64,000 nt of DNA from Mycolicibacterium parafortuitum (GTDB taxonomy: Bacteria; Actinomycetota; Actinomycetes; Mycobacteriales; Mycobacteriaceae). The notes beneath the pieces are model-generated. The model did no database searches, was not told the DNA's origin, and saw only the letters and a list, made by a program, of their open reading frames with translations. Position numbers and translations under genes: made by a program. The stretch spans positions 21,597-85,596 of the forward strand of contig NZ_MVID01000028.1 in assembly GCF_002086815.1 (NCBI RefSeq). Direction: 5' to 3'. Positions within the stretch are counted from its first letter, which is position 1; each line of letters starts with the position of its first letter. Positions 50,034-58,600 of this stretch are shown here, in pieces.

Positions 50034-50857
50034 GTGCTGTCGCCGCGCATTTCGGACGCGACGTGGACCGCGCCGTCGCCAAGGTGACCGGCATCATCGA
50101 GGCCGCCGCCCGCGACGGCATGGATCTTCTGGTGTTCCCCGACGCGTGTCTGGGCGGCTACATCGGCGATCTGCGGTCGCCCGACCCGGCCGATCCGCCA
50201 CCGGCGCTGGATCCGGACGGACCCGAGATCGGCGCGGTGATCGCCGCCGCCGGGGCGATGACGGTGTGTGTCGGCTACGCCGAGGCCGCCCCGGGCGGTT
50301 CTCGCTACAACTCGGCGATCTGCGTGTCGGGGGACGGGGTCCTCGGCACCCACCGCAAGGTGCACCAGCCGGCCGGTGAGTCGTTGGCATATCTCGCGGG
50401 AGACACGTTCACCGCGTTCGACACCCCGGTCGGGCGCCTCGGCATGCTGATCGATTACGACAAGACGTTCCCCGAGTCCGCGCGTGCGCTCGCCCTCGAC
50501 GGTGCGCAGATCATCGCGGCGCTGTCGGCGTGGCCGGCCAGTGTCACCGACCGCGCGTCGTCGTTGCCCGCCGACCGCCAGTCGCGGTTGTTCGACCTCT
50601 ACGACTGTGCCCGCGCCGCCGAGAATCAGGTGGTGGTGCTGTCGGCCAATCACACCGGCGTCATGGGGTCGCTGCGATTCCTCGGGCAGGCCAAAGTGGT
50701 GGGACCCGGCGGCGAGGTGCTGGCGACCACGCGCTCCAAGGGTGGGCTGGCGTGCGTCCAGATCGATGTCGAAGCAGAAATCGCCCGCGCCCGAAAGGTG
50801 TTGAACCATCTGGCGGAGCGCAGGGTGGACACCTACTCGGTGACCTCGCGGAGCTGA
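50015..50857 (+). CDS. Nitrilase-fold protein with catalytic Cys and Glu replaced (pseudo-nitrilase)
   Basis: The 280-residue carbon-nitrogen hydrolase-fold protein is clearly related to the first nitrilase (HRKVHQPAGESLAYLAGDTF; TPVGRLGMLIDYDKTFPESA). Lys115 is kept, but the nucleophile Cys is Asp147 (codon GAT 50453-50455) and the catalytic Glu is Asp43 (codon GAC 50141-50143). The fold signature, length and spacing are intact and there is no frameshift, so it looks like a maintained non-hydrolytic paralogue: a binding partner, scaffold or regulator, or an enzyme with altered chemistry. It starts 19 bases inside the AIR synthase gene and its stop is next to the glycosyltransferase GTG. M. 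smegmatis has a nitrilase-like gene (MSMEG_0566) at the matching place. Confidence 0.85.
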   Translation: MSPVTVGAVAAHFGRDVDRAVAKVTGIIEAAARDGMDLLVFPDACLGGYIGDLRSPDPADPPPALDPDGPEIGAVIAAAGAMTVCVGYAEAAPGGSRYNSAICVSGDGVLGTHRKVHQPAGESLAYLAGDTFTAFDTPVGRLGMLIDYDKTFPESARALALDGAQIIAALSAWPASVTDRASSLPADRQSRLFDLYDCARAAENQVVVLSANHTGVMGSLRFLGQAKVVGPGGEVLATTRSKGGLACVQIDVEAEIARARKVLNHLAERRVDTYSVTSRS

Positions 50858-50858
50858 T

Positions 50859-51953
50859 GTGCGGGTAGCGCTGATCACCTATTCGACGAAGCCCCGCGGC
50901 GGGGTCGTGCACACCCTCAACCTGGCCGAGGCGCTGGCGGCCCAGGGCGCTGAGGTCACCGTGTGGTCGCTGGCCCGCCAGGGCGACACCGGCTTCTTCC
51001 GGGACGTGGACCCTGCCGTGGCGGTGCGGTTGCTCGACTTCCCGGACCGCCCGGCGGAGACGGTCACCGACCGCATCGTCCGCTCCATCGACACGCTGCG
51101 CAGCGGTTTCACCCCCGATGCGTACGACATCGTGCACGCCCAGGACTGCATCAGCGCCAACGCGGTCGGCACTTGCATCCGCACCATCCACCACCTCGAC
51201 GAGTTCACCACCCCGGTGCTCGCCGCATGCCACGAGAAGGCCGTCGTGTCGCCCTACGCCCGCATCTGCGTGTCCGCCGCGGTGGCCGCGGAGGTGGCGG
51301 CCGGCTGGGGTCTGCACCCGACCGTGATCCCCAACGGGGTGCGCGCCGACCGCTTCGCCGCGGCAGCCGACGACGACGCCGGAGTGAGACGGTGGCGTGG
51401 CCGGCTGGGCCGCTACGTGCTGGCGGTCGGTGGCATCGAGCCGCGAAAGGGCACCATCGACCTGGTCGAGGCGTATGCCCTGGTGCGGCGGCGCCGACCC
51501 GATCTGGCGCTGGTGATCGCCGGTGGCGAGACGCTGTTCGACTATCGCGACTACCGGGCCCGCTTCGAGCAGTGCTGCAGCCGCCTCGACGTGGAGCCGG
51601 TGATCCTCGGAGCGGTCCCCGACGAGGACCTGCCGACGCTGGTGGCCGCCGCCGAGGTGTTCGCGTTCCCGTCGGTCAAGGAGGGGTTCGGGCTGGCCGC
51701 GATGGAGGCACTTGCGGCCGGCAGACCGGTCGTGACCCGCGAACTACCGGTCCTTCGCGAGGTATTCGGCGACACCGTGCGATATGCCCGTGACGTCCCG
51801 GGATTGGCGGCCGCCGTCGAGGACGCGCTCGGCGACACCGGCCGGGTCGACGCCGGCCGCGCCTTGGCGGAGTCGATGACGTGGGAGGCCGCGGCGCGGG
51901 CCCATCTCGGGTTCTACGCCGCGCACCCGATGCGGGCAGCCGCGGTGCCATGA
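50859..51953 (+). CDS. MSMEG_0565-family glycosyltransferase (GT4 type)
   Basis: The 364-residue GT-B fold protein begins MRVALITYSTKPRGGVVHTL (Gly-rich acceptor loop), and has the donor domain with VLAVGGIEPRKGTIDLVEAY, VIPNGVRADRF and the E-x7-E type motif FPSVKEGFGLAAMEALAAGR. These are hallmarks of retaining GT4 enzymes using nucleotide sugars. Its place as the last gene of the cluster suggests that the pathway makes or ends in a glycosylated small molecule. GTG 50859 is one base after the upstream TGA. The corA GTG follows 7 bases after its stop, so corA could be read through. Confidence 0.87.
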   Translation: MRVALITYSTKPRGGVVHTLNLAEALAAQGAEVTVWSLARQGDTGFFRDVDPAVAVRLLDFPDRPAETVTDRIVRSIDTLRSGFTPDAYDIVHAQDCISANAVGTCIRTIHHLDEFTTPVLAACHEKAVVSPYARICVSAAVAAEVAAGWGLHPTVIPNGVRADRFAAAADDDAGVRRWRGRLGRYVLAVGGIEPRKGTIDLVEAYALVRRRRPDLALVIAGGETLFDYRDYRARFEQCCSRLDVEPVILGAVPDEDLPTLVAAAEVFAFPSVKEGFGLAAMEALAAGRPVVTRELPVLREVFGDTVRYARDVPGLAAAVEDALGDTGRVDAGRALAESMTWEAAARAHLGFYAAHPMRAAAVP

Positions 51954-51960
51954 TGGTCCC

Positions 51961-52953
51961 GTGACGCGTGTCCAGGGTCGTGTTTGGCGCGACGGCAAAC
52001 CGGCCGAGGATTTCGTCTTCGCCTCGATGTCGGACTACCTCGCCGACGAGCGCACCTTGGTGTGGTGTGACATCTACGACCCCGACCACGAAACGTTCAA
52101 CGCCCTCGCGCGGGAACTCGGCCTCAACGAGTGGGCCGTCGAAGACGCCGTCGCCGAATCCGAGCGCACCAAGGCGGTGGTCTACAAGACCCATGCGTTC
52201 TTCACCGTCTACAGCGTCGAGGTCAAGGACCCGCCGCCGACCGACGTCTCGGAATCCACGCTGGAAGTCCATCGGATATCCGGTTTCGTCCTGCCTCGGG
52301 CCCTGATCACCGTGCGCCTGTCCGCGCATTTCGACATGGACAGGGTGTCCCGGAACTTCGACGATCTCGGCGGCCAGGAGCGCGGCGTCGGATCACTGGT
52401 GCACGGTCTGCTCGACGTGGTGGTGGACAGCCACTTCACCGCCGTCCAGGCGCTCGACGACGGCATCGAGGCCCTGGAGGACGATCTGTTCGCCGAGCAT
52501 CCGTTGCGAGGCAAGCTGCAGCGCAAGATGTTTCAGCTGCGCAAGGATCTGGTCGCGCTGCGGCGCGTGGTACTGCCGATGAGAGAGATCGTCAGTGCGG
52601 TCCAGCACCGCCGGGCGGGGGCCGGAGCGTCCGTCGAGCTCGACGCTGTCTACGCCGATCTCTACGACCACGTGCTGCGGGCCGCGGAATGGACGGAGTC
52701 GTTGCGGGACATGGTGACAACGGTGTTCGAGACGAACCTGTCGTTACAGGACGCTCGGTTGAACACCGTGATGAAAAAGCTCAGCGGGTGGGCCGCGATC
52801 ATCGCCGTGCCGACGGCGATCACCGGTTTCTACGGACAGAATGTCGACTATCCCGGCATCGGCACCGTGACCGGCTTCGTGACCAGTACCTCGATCATCG
52901 TCGTCCTCGTCCTCATTCTCTACTGGCTGTTCAAGGCACGGGATTGGCTGTGA
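51961..52953 (+). CDS. corA: CorA-type divalent cation transporter with a GQN motif
   Basis: The 330-residue protein has the CorA layout: an N-terminal alpha/beta cytosolic domain, long helices (LDDGIEALEDDLFAEHPLRG; LQRKMFQLRKDLVALRRVVL), TM1 with GWAAIIAVPTAITGFYGQNV and TM2 with SIIVVLVLILYWLFKARDWL. The pore signature normally reads GMN; here it is YGQN. It probably moves Mg2+ or other divalent cations, but selectivity may differ. GTG 51961 lies 7 bases after the glycosyltransferase stop. Its last 23 bases overlap the 3' end of the convergent FAD oxidoreductase gene. Confidence 0.88.
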   Translation: MTRVQGRVWRDGKPAEDFVFASMSDYLADERTLVWCDIYDPDHETFNALARELGLNEWAVEDAVAESERTKAVVYKTHAFFTVYSVEVKDPPPTDVSESTLEVHRISGFVLPRALITVRLSAHFDMDRVSRNFDDLGGQERGVGSLVHGLLDVVVDSHFTAVQALDDGIEALEDDLFAEHPLRGKLQRKMFQLRKDLVALRRVVLPMREIVSAVQHRRAGAGASVELDAVYADLYDHVLRAAEWTESLRDMVTTVFETNLSLQDARLNTVMKKLSGWAAIIAVPTAITGFYGQNVDYPGIGTVTGFVTSTSIIVVLVLILYWLFKARDWL

Positions 52954-54034
52954 CGTCCAGCCTCCCGACCGTGCGGCCGCCCAAGCGGTAGGCGACGACG
53001 AATCCGTCGGCCCGCTCGGCCAGGACCGACGCATCGTAGCCGTCGCCCCAGCCGCGGTATGTGAGGGTGAATCCGCCGATCCTGCAGCTGAATCCGGGCA
53101 CGCTGTCCCATACCGCGGTCGCACCCGCGGCGGTCAATCCGGCGACGCGGCCCTGCTGCGCGGCGTCGCGCCAGTGTTCGGCGACCACCCGGCGACCCGC
53201 GGCGGCGTTGTATGCCAGCGCGACATCGCCCGCGGCGTAGACGTTCTGGGCGCCGGTGCGCATGTGTTCGTCGACGACGACCCGGCCGCGTTCGGTCGCA
53301 AGCCCCGCGTCGGCGGCCAGCCTGATGTCGGGCCGCACCCCGGTGGCAGCGATGACGACGTCACCGCGCACGGACTCCCCGGTGGCCAGCGCGACACGGT
53401 CGTCGGCGATCCCGGTCACCGTCGTCGAGGTCACCACATGCACCCCGGCGTCGGCGAGTATCTCGGCGACCCGCTTGCCGACCTCCGCGCCGAACCGGCG
53501 GTGCAGCGGCGCGGTCTCGGGTACGACGAGCGTGGTCGACACGCCGAGTCCTGCCAGGGCACCCGCGGTCTCACAGCCGATCAGCCCGCCACCGATCACG
53601 ACGGCGGTCTCGGCGAAGCGCGCGGCCATCTTCAGCGCGACCGCGTCCCCGAGCGAGCGCAGCGGCTGCGCGGACTCGCCGCCGGGCACGGTCAACGGCA
53701 CCGCGACCGAACCCGGCGCGAGCACCAGGTGCCAGTAGCGGTAGCGCACCCCGGCGGCGGTGACGACCTCCTGGGCGTCGAGGTCGATGTGTTCGACGGC
53801 GATGCCGAGGTTCAGCTCGATGTCGTTTCGGGCGAACCATCCCGCGCTGTGCAGCTCCAGGTGGGTGTCGTCGCCGCCGAGGAACTCCTTGTTCAGCGGC
53901 GGCTTCCAATACGGAAGCGCGGGATCCGAGGACAGGATCCGGACCGGGATGGTCCGGTGCCTGCGCCGGAACGTCTCCGCGGCGCTGACCCCCGCGGGGC
54001 CGCTGCCGATGGCGACGAAGCCCGGTGCCGACAC
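52931..54034 (-). CDS. FAD-dependent pyridine nucleotide-disulfide oxidoreductase (ferredoxin reductase-like)
   Basis: The 367-residue flavoprotein has the FAD motif FVAIGSGPAGVSAAETFRRR at the N-terminus, the NAD(P) motif AVVIGGGLIGCETAGALAGL near residue 145, and the second FAD motif NVYAAGDVALAYN near 265. The C-terminal domain is short. It resembles rubredoxin or ferredoxin reductases (rhodocoxin reductase type) rather than glutathione reductases, as no CxxxxC disulfide is seen. Its electron partner is unknown. It is convergent with and overlaps corA. ATG start at 54034; a DUF3060 gene diverges 90 bases away. Confidence 0.87.
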   Translation of the reverse strand: MSAPGFVAIGSGPAGVSAAETFRRRHRTIPVRILSSDPALPYWKPPLNKEFLGGDDTHLELHSAGWFARNDIELNLGIAVEHIDLDAQEVVTAAGVRYRYWHLVLAPGSVAVPLTVPGGESAQPLRSLGDAVALKMAARFAETAVVIGGGLIGCETAGALAGLGVSTTLVVPETAPLHRRFGAEVGKRVAEILADAGVHVVTSTTVTGIADDRVALATGESVRGDVVIAATGVRPDIRLAADAGLATERGRVVVDEHMRTGAQNVYAAGDVALAYNAAAGRRVVAEHWRDAAQQGRVAGLTAAGATAVWDSVPGFSCRIGGFTLTYRGWGDGYDASVLAERADGFVVAYRLGGRTVGRLDVTANPVP

Positions 54035-54123
54035 GGGTCTGGGATACCCACGTTCGCGAGCCCCCCAATCGCGTCCGATCCGAATCCGTTGAGCGCTGTG
54101 ACCAGGTGTGCAACCATCTGCGC

Positions 54124-54825
54124 ATGGAACCGGACGGGGATCCTGAGGCCCGCATCAGGGACCTCGAGCGGCCGCTCGCCGACCGCGCCCGCGCGAACGA
54201 ACTCGGCACCCAGCCCTACCGTCTCGACAGTTCCCCGCCGACGTACCGGTACGTGCCGCCGAGCGAGTCCGAGGGCACCTACCCGGTGCCACCGCCCCTG
54301 CCGCCGCCGCTGTCCGAATACCCGTCCCCGTACTCGTCCCCCTACTACGCGCCCCCGCAACGCGTCGTGCACAAAAAGCACAGCGTGGCGGTGTGGCTGA
54401 TCCCGGTGGCGGTGCTGGTGTGCGTCGTGACCGCGGCGATCGGTATCGCGGTGTACTTCAACACCGGGAGCCCCGCCGTGTCCGGCTACACCCCGCCGGC
54501 CCCGCCGCCTCAGGTCGAGACCCGGATCGACTCGACCGAGCAGGTCATCACGGCCGACGCGGGCGGGCTGGTCAGTATCGGCGGTGTCGGTAAAACCCAG
54601 ACGATCGTGTGCGATCAGGGCACGGTGAGCATCAGCGGTGTGGACAACGTCATCGAGGTGACCGGCCACTGCGCGCTGGTGAACGTGTCGGGCGTCGAGA
54701 ACCGCATCACCGTCGAATCCTCCGACGTGCTCAACGCCTCGGGCTTCGACAACCGGATCACCTTCCGCGACGGCGACCCCGAGATCACGACGTCGGGCTC
54801 GGGCAACGTCATCGAACGCGGCTGA
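54124..54825 (+). CDS. Membrane-anchored DUF3060 beta-repeat protein
   Basis: The 233-residue protein has a cytosolic Pro/Tyr-rich N-terminus (SEYPSPYSSPYYAPPQR), one membrane helix (VAVWLIPVAVLVCVVTAAIG) and an external domain of short beta repeats: QTIVCDQGTVSISGVDN, VIEVTGHCALVNVSGVEN, RITVESSDVLNASGFDN and RITFRDGDPEITTSGSGN. Each repeat ends in SG-x-(D/E/G)N, characteristic of DUF3060, thought to form a small beta-solenoid. The two Cys (in IVCDQG and GHCALV) may form a disulfide. Function unknown. ATG 54124 is the first Met before the coherent sequence. Confidence 0.83.
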   Translation: MEPDGDPEARIRDLERPLADRARANELGTQPYRLDSSPPTYRYVPPSESEGTYPVPPPLPPPLSEYPSPYSSPYYAPPQRVVHKKHSVAVWLIPVAVLVCVVTAAIGIAVYFNTGSPAVSGYTPPAPPPQVETRIDSTEQVITADAGGLVSIGGVGKTQTIVCDQGTVSISGVDNVIEVTGHCALVNVSGVENRITVESSDVLNASGFDNRITFRDGDPEITTSGSGNVIERG

Positions 54826-54863
54826 CGCACAGTCCGTAGTCCGCGAGGACCACGCACCTTCCA

Positions 54864-54878
54864 GGGTTCGCGGAACCC
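54864..54878. terminator. Small hairpin between the DUF3060 and nitroreductase genes
   Basis: GGGTTC (54864-54869) and GAACCC (54873-54878) pair perfectly around GCG, 39 bases after the DUF3060 stop. It may be a weak terminator or an operator in the 111-bp gap. Confidence 0.3.
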
Positions 54879-54936
54879 CGTACCTCTCCAGACTGGACTC
54901 GTAGGGCCTCGAGGGCCCGGAGGAAGGTCGACGATC

Positions 54937-55608
54937 GTGGACGTTTACGACGCGGTGACGAGCCGGCGGGCGGTGCGTGGCTTCACCGACGAACCCGTGT
55001 CGCCGCAGGTGCTGCACAGGGTGCTGGAAGCGGCGGCCTGGGCACCGTCGGGATCCAACCTGCAGCCCTGGCACATCTACGTGGTGACCGGCACCCCGCT
55101 CACGCGGATGAAGACGCTCGCCACCGACCGGGTCGCCGCCGGCGACCCGTGGGACGAACGCGAGTACGTGATGTATCCGCCGGAGCTGAAGTCCCCGTAC
55201 CGCGACCGGCGCTCCCAGTTCGGCCGGGAACGCTACAGCGCGTTGGGAATCGAGCGGGAGGATTGGGAGGCGCGGCAGCGGGCGGCGATCGCGAACTGGG
55301 ACTGCTTCGGCGCGCCCGCGGCGCTGTTCTGCTACGTCGACCGCGACATGGGTCTGCCGCAGTGGTCGGATCTCGGCATGTACCTGCAGACCGTGATGTT
55401 GCTGCTGCGCGCCGAGGGCCTGCACAGCTGTCCGCAGATGGCGTGGTCGCAGGTGCGTGCGACGGTCGCCGAGGTGCTGTCACCGCCCGAGAACCTGATC
55501 CTGTTCTGCGGTATGTCGATCGGCTACGAGGACCCGTCCGTGAACGTCATCCGCACGGGACGCTGCCCGCTGCGGGAGACGGTCTCGTTTGTCGGACAGT
55601 GCCAGTAG
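54937..55608 (+). CDS. Nitroreductase family protein
   Basis: The 223-residue flavoprotein has the FMN-binding start VYDAVTSRRAVRGFTDEPVS, AAAWAPSGSNLQPWHIYVVT (phosphate and isoalloxazine contacts) and a C-terminal FCGMSIGYEDPSVNVIRTGR that closes the FMN site. Members reduce nitro groups, quinones or enones using NAD(P)H as homodimers. The insert YPPELKSPYRDRRSQFGRER and PQWSDLGMYLQTVMLLLRAE are typical of the larger subgroup. GTG 54937 is preceded by GGAGGAAGG at some distance. It lies 40 bases upstream of recC on the same strand. Confidence 0.88.
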   Translation: MDVYDAVTSRRAVRGFTDEPVSPQVLHRVLEAAAWAPSGSNLQPWHIYVVTGTPLTRMKTLATDRVAAGDPWDEREYVMYPPELKSPYRDRRSQFGRERYSALGIEREDWEARQRAAIANWDCFGAPAALFCYVDRDMGLPQWSDLGMYLQTVMLLLRAEGLHSCPQMAWSQVRATVAEVLSPPENLILFCGMSIGYEDPSVNVIRTGRCPLRETVSFVGQCQ

Positions 55609-55648
55609 CTTCCGAACGATGCGCCCCGGCACCGTAGTCTGAGCGCCG

Positions 55649-58600
55649 ATGGCGCTCCACCTCCATCGGGCCGACCGCACCGATCTGCTCGCCGACGGTC
55701 TCGGCGCGATGCTGGCCACCCCGCCCGCCGACCCGTTCGCCGAGGACCTGGTGCTGGTGTCGGCGCGCGGCACCGAACGCTGGCTCAGCCAGCGGCTGTC
55801 CCATGCGCTCGGCGCGGGACGCGGCCAGGACGGCATCTGCGCGGGGGTGACGTTCCGCCATCCGCGCTCGCTGATCGCCGAGCTCACCGGAACCCGCGAC
55901 CATGATCCGTGGGCTCCGGACGCGATGGTGTGGCCACTGCTCACGGTCATCGACGAGTGCCTCGGGCTGCCGTGGTGCACCGCGCTGGCCGCCCACCTCG
56001 GACACGACGCCGACGGTGAGGAGAAGGAGTTGCGCCGGGGGCGTCGCTACGCGGTGGCCCGCCGGCTCGCGGGGGTGTTCGCGTCGTACGCCGCGCAGCG
56101 TCCGCAGCTGCTCGAGGAGTGGGTCGCGGGCGGCACCGGCGACCTCGACGACGACCTGCACTGGCAGCCCGAGCTGTACCGCGCGTTGATCGCCCGCGTC
56201 GACGCCGACCCGCCGCATGTCCGGCACGCCAAGACCGTTGCCCGCCTGCACGAGTCGCCAGCCGATCTGCCGGAGCGGTTGTCGCTGTTCGGGCACACCC
56301 GGTTGCCGGTCACCGAGATCGAACTGCTGGCCGCCCTGTCCACCCACCACGAGCTGCACCTGTGGCTTCCGCACCCCAGCGATGTGCTGTGGTCGGCCCT
56401 GACAGATCTGCATGCGGCGGTGCCGCGGCGCGAGGACACCTCGCACCGCGAGGTGACCCATCCGCTGCTCGCGACGCTGGGCCGGGACCTGCGCGAACTC
56501 CAGCGCGCGCTGCCTTCGGCGGTGCGGACCGACGAATGTGTGGGTTCCGCGCGGCGCCCCGAGACCCTGCTGGGCTGGCTGCAGTCCGACATCGGCGCCG
56601 ACGCGGTGCGCCCGGACGGTCGGGTGCACGATCCGGCGGACCGCTCGGTGCAGGTGCACAGCTGCCACGGGGCGGCCCGCCAGGTCGACGTGCTGCGCGA
56701 GGTGCTGCTCGGGATGCTGGAGGACGACCCGACCCTGGAGCCGCGCGACATCCTCGTCATGTGCCCCGACATCGAGACCTATGCGCCGCTGATCGTGGCG
56801 GGTTTCGGACTCGGCGACGTGGTTTCGGGCGCGCATCCGGCCCACCGGTTGCGGGTCAAACTCGCCGATCGTGCGCTGACCCAGACGAATCCGTTGCTCG
56901 GCGTCGCCCGTCAGCTGCTCGCGTTGTGCGGGGGCCGGGCCACCGCGAGCGAGGTGCTCAACCTCGCCGAGGCGCCGCCGGTGCGGTACCGGTTCAACTT
57001 CTCCGACGACGATCTCGACGCGATCGGCGACTGGGTCCGCGAGGCCAACATCCGGTGGGGCTTCGACCGTGAGCACCGCCGCCCGTTCGGGGTGGACTTC
57101 GTGCAGAACACCTGGCGTTTCGGCATCGACCGGGTGCTGGCCGGCGTCGCGATGTCCGACGACTCCCGCGCGTGGCTGGACACCACACTGCCGCTCGACG
57201 ACGTCAGCAGCAACCGGGTCGAGCTGGCCGGGCGGCTCGCCGATTTCGTCGAGAAGATTTCCGCCGCAGTCGGATCCCTGACCGGTAGGGCACCGCTGGA
57301 CGCCTGGCTGAGCAGGGTGCTGACCGGTGTCTCGGAGCTGACCGATGTGCCGGACAGCGAACTGTGGCAGCGCAGCCAGATGGAACGCGAACTCAACGAC
57401 ATCCGCGCCGACGCCGGGGTGCACGCACGCACCGAGTTGCGGCTGCCCGACGTGCGCGCGCTGCTGGACCGCCACCTCGCGGGCCGCCCGACGCGCGCCA
57501 ACTTCCGCACCGGCACGCTGACGGTGTGCACGATGGTGCCGATGCGGTCGGTGCCACACCGGGTGGTGTGCCTGGTGGGCCTCGACGACGGCGTCTTCCC
57601 CCGGATCGGGGTCGTCGACGGCGACGACGCGCTGGCGCGCGAGCCCAGGACCGGTGAGCGCGACATCCGTTCGGAGGACCGGCAGTTGCTGCTCGACGCG
57701 ATCGGCGCGGCGACCGAGAAGCTGGTGATCACCTACACCGGCGCCAACGAGTACAGCGGGCAGCGCAGACCGCCCGCGGTGCCGGTCGTCGAACTGCTCG
57801 ATACCCTGGACGTGACCACGTCGGCCCCGGTGCGTAAGCGCGTGCACATCGCACATCCGTTGCAGCCGTTCGACATCGACAACGTCACCCCAGGGAAGCT
57901 CGGTATGCCCCCGGGCGTCCCGTTCACGTTCGACCCGACCGCCAAGACCGCCGCGCGTGCGGCGACGGGGAAACGCGAACCACGCCCGTCGCTGCTCGGC
58001 GCGCCGCTGCCCGCGCCCGCACCCGCCGATGTCGCCCTCGACGACCTGATCGGCTTCTTCAAGGATCCGGTGAAGGGTTTCTTCCGCGCACTCGACTACA
58101 CGCTGCCGTGGGACGTCGACGGGGTCGAGGACGCGATGCCGGTGGACGTCGATGCGTTGCAGGAGTGGAAGATCGGCCAGCGCATGCTCGACGACATGCA
58201 GCGCGGTATGACACCGGCGGACGCGCAGCAGGCGGAGTGGCGGCGCGGGTCGCTCCCGCCGGGGCGGCTGGGCTGGCGCAGGGCCCAGGAGATCACCGGA
58301 CGTTCGGCGGCGCTGGCCGCGGCCGCCCAGCAGTACCGCACCACGGACCCCAGCGCCGTCGACGTGGACGTCGAGATCGGCCCCGGCCGCAGGCTCGTCG
58401 GCACCGTGCCGCGGCTGTACGGGCAGCGGTCGGTGTCGGTCACCTACTCCAAGCTCGACGGCAGGCACCTGTTGGAGTCGTGGATCCGGTTGGTGGCGTT
58501 GACCGCTCAGCACCCGGGCACCGGCTGGGGCGCGGTGTGCATCGGCAGGGGCGGCCGGTCCAAGGGCAAGGGGCACGACATCCGCGCACGCATGCTCGGC

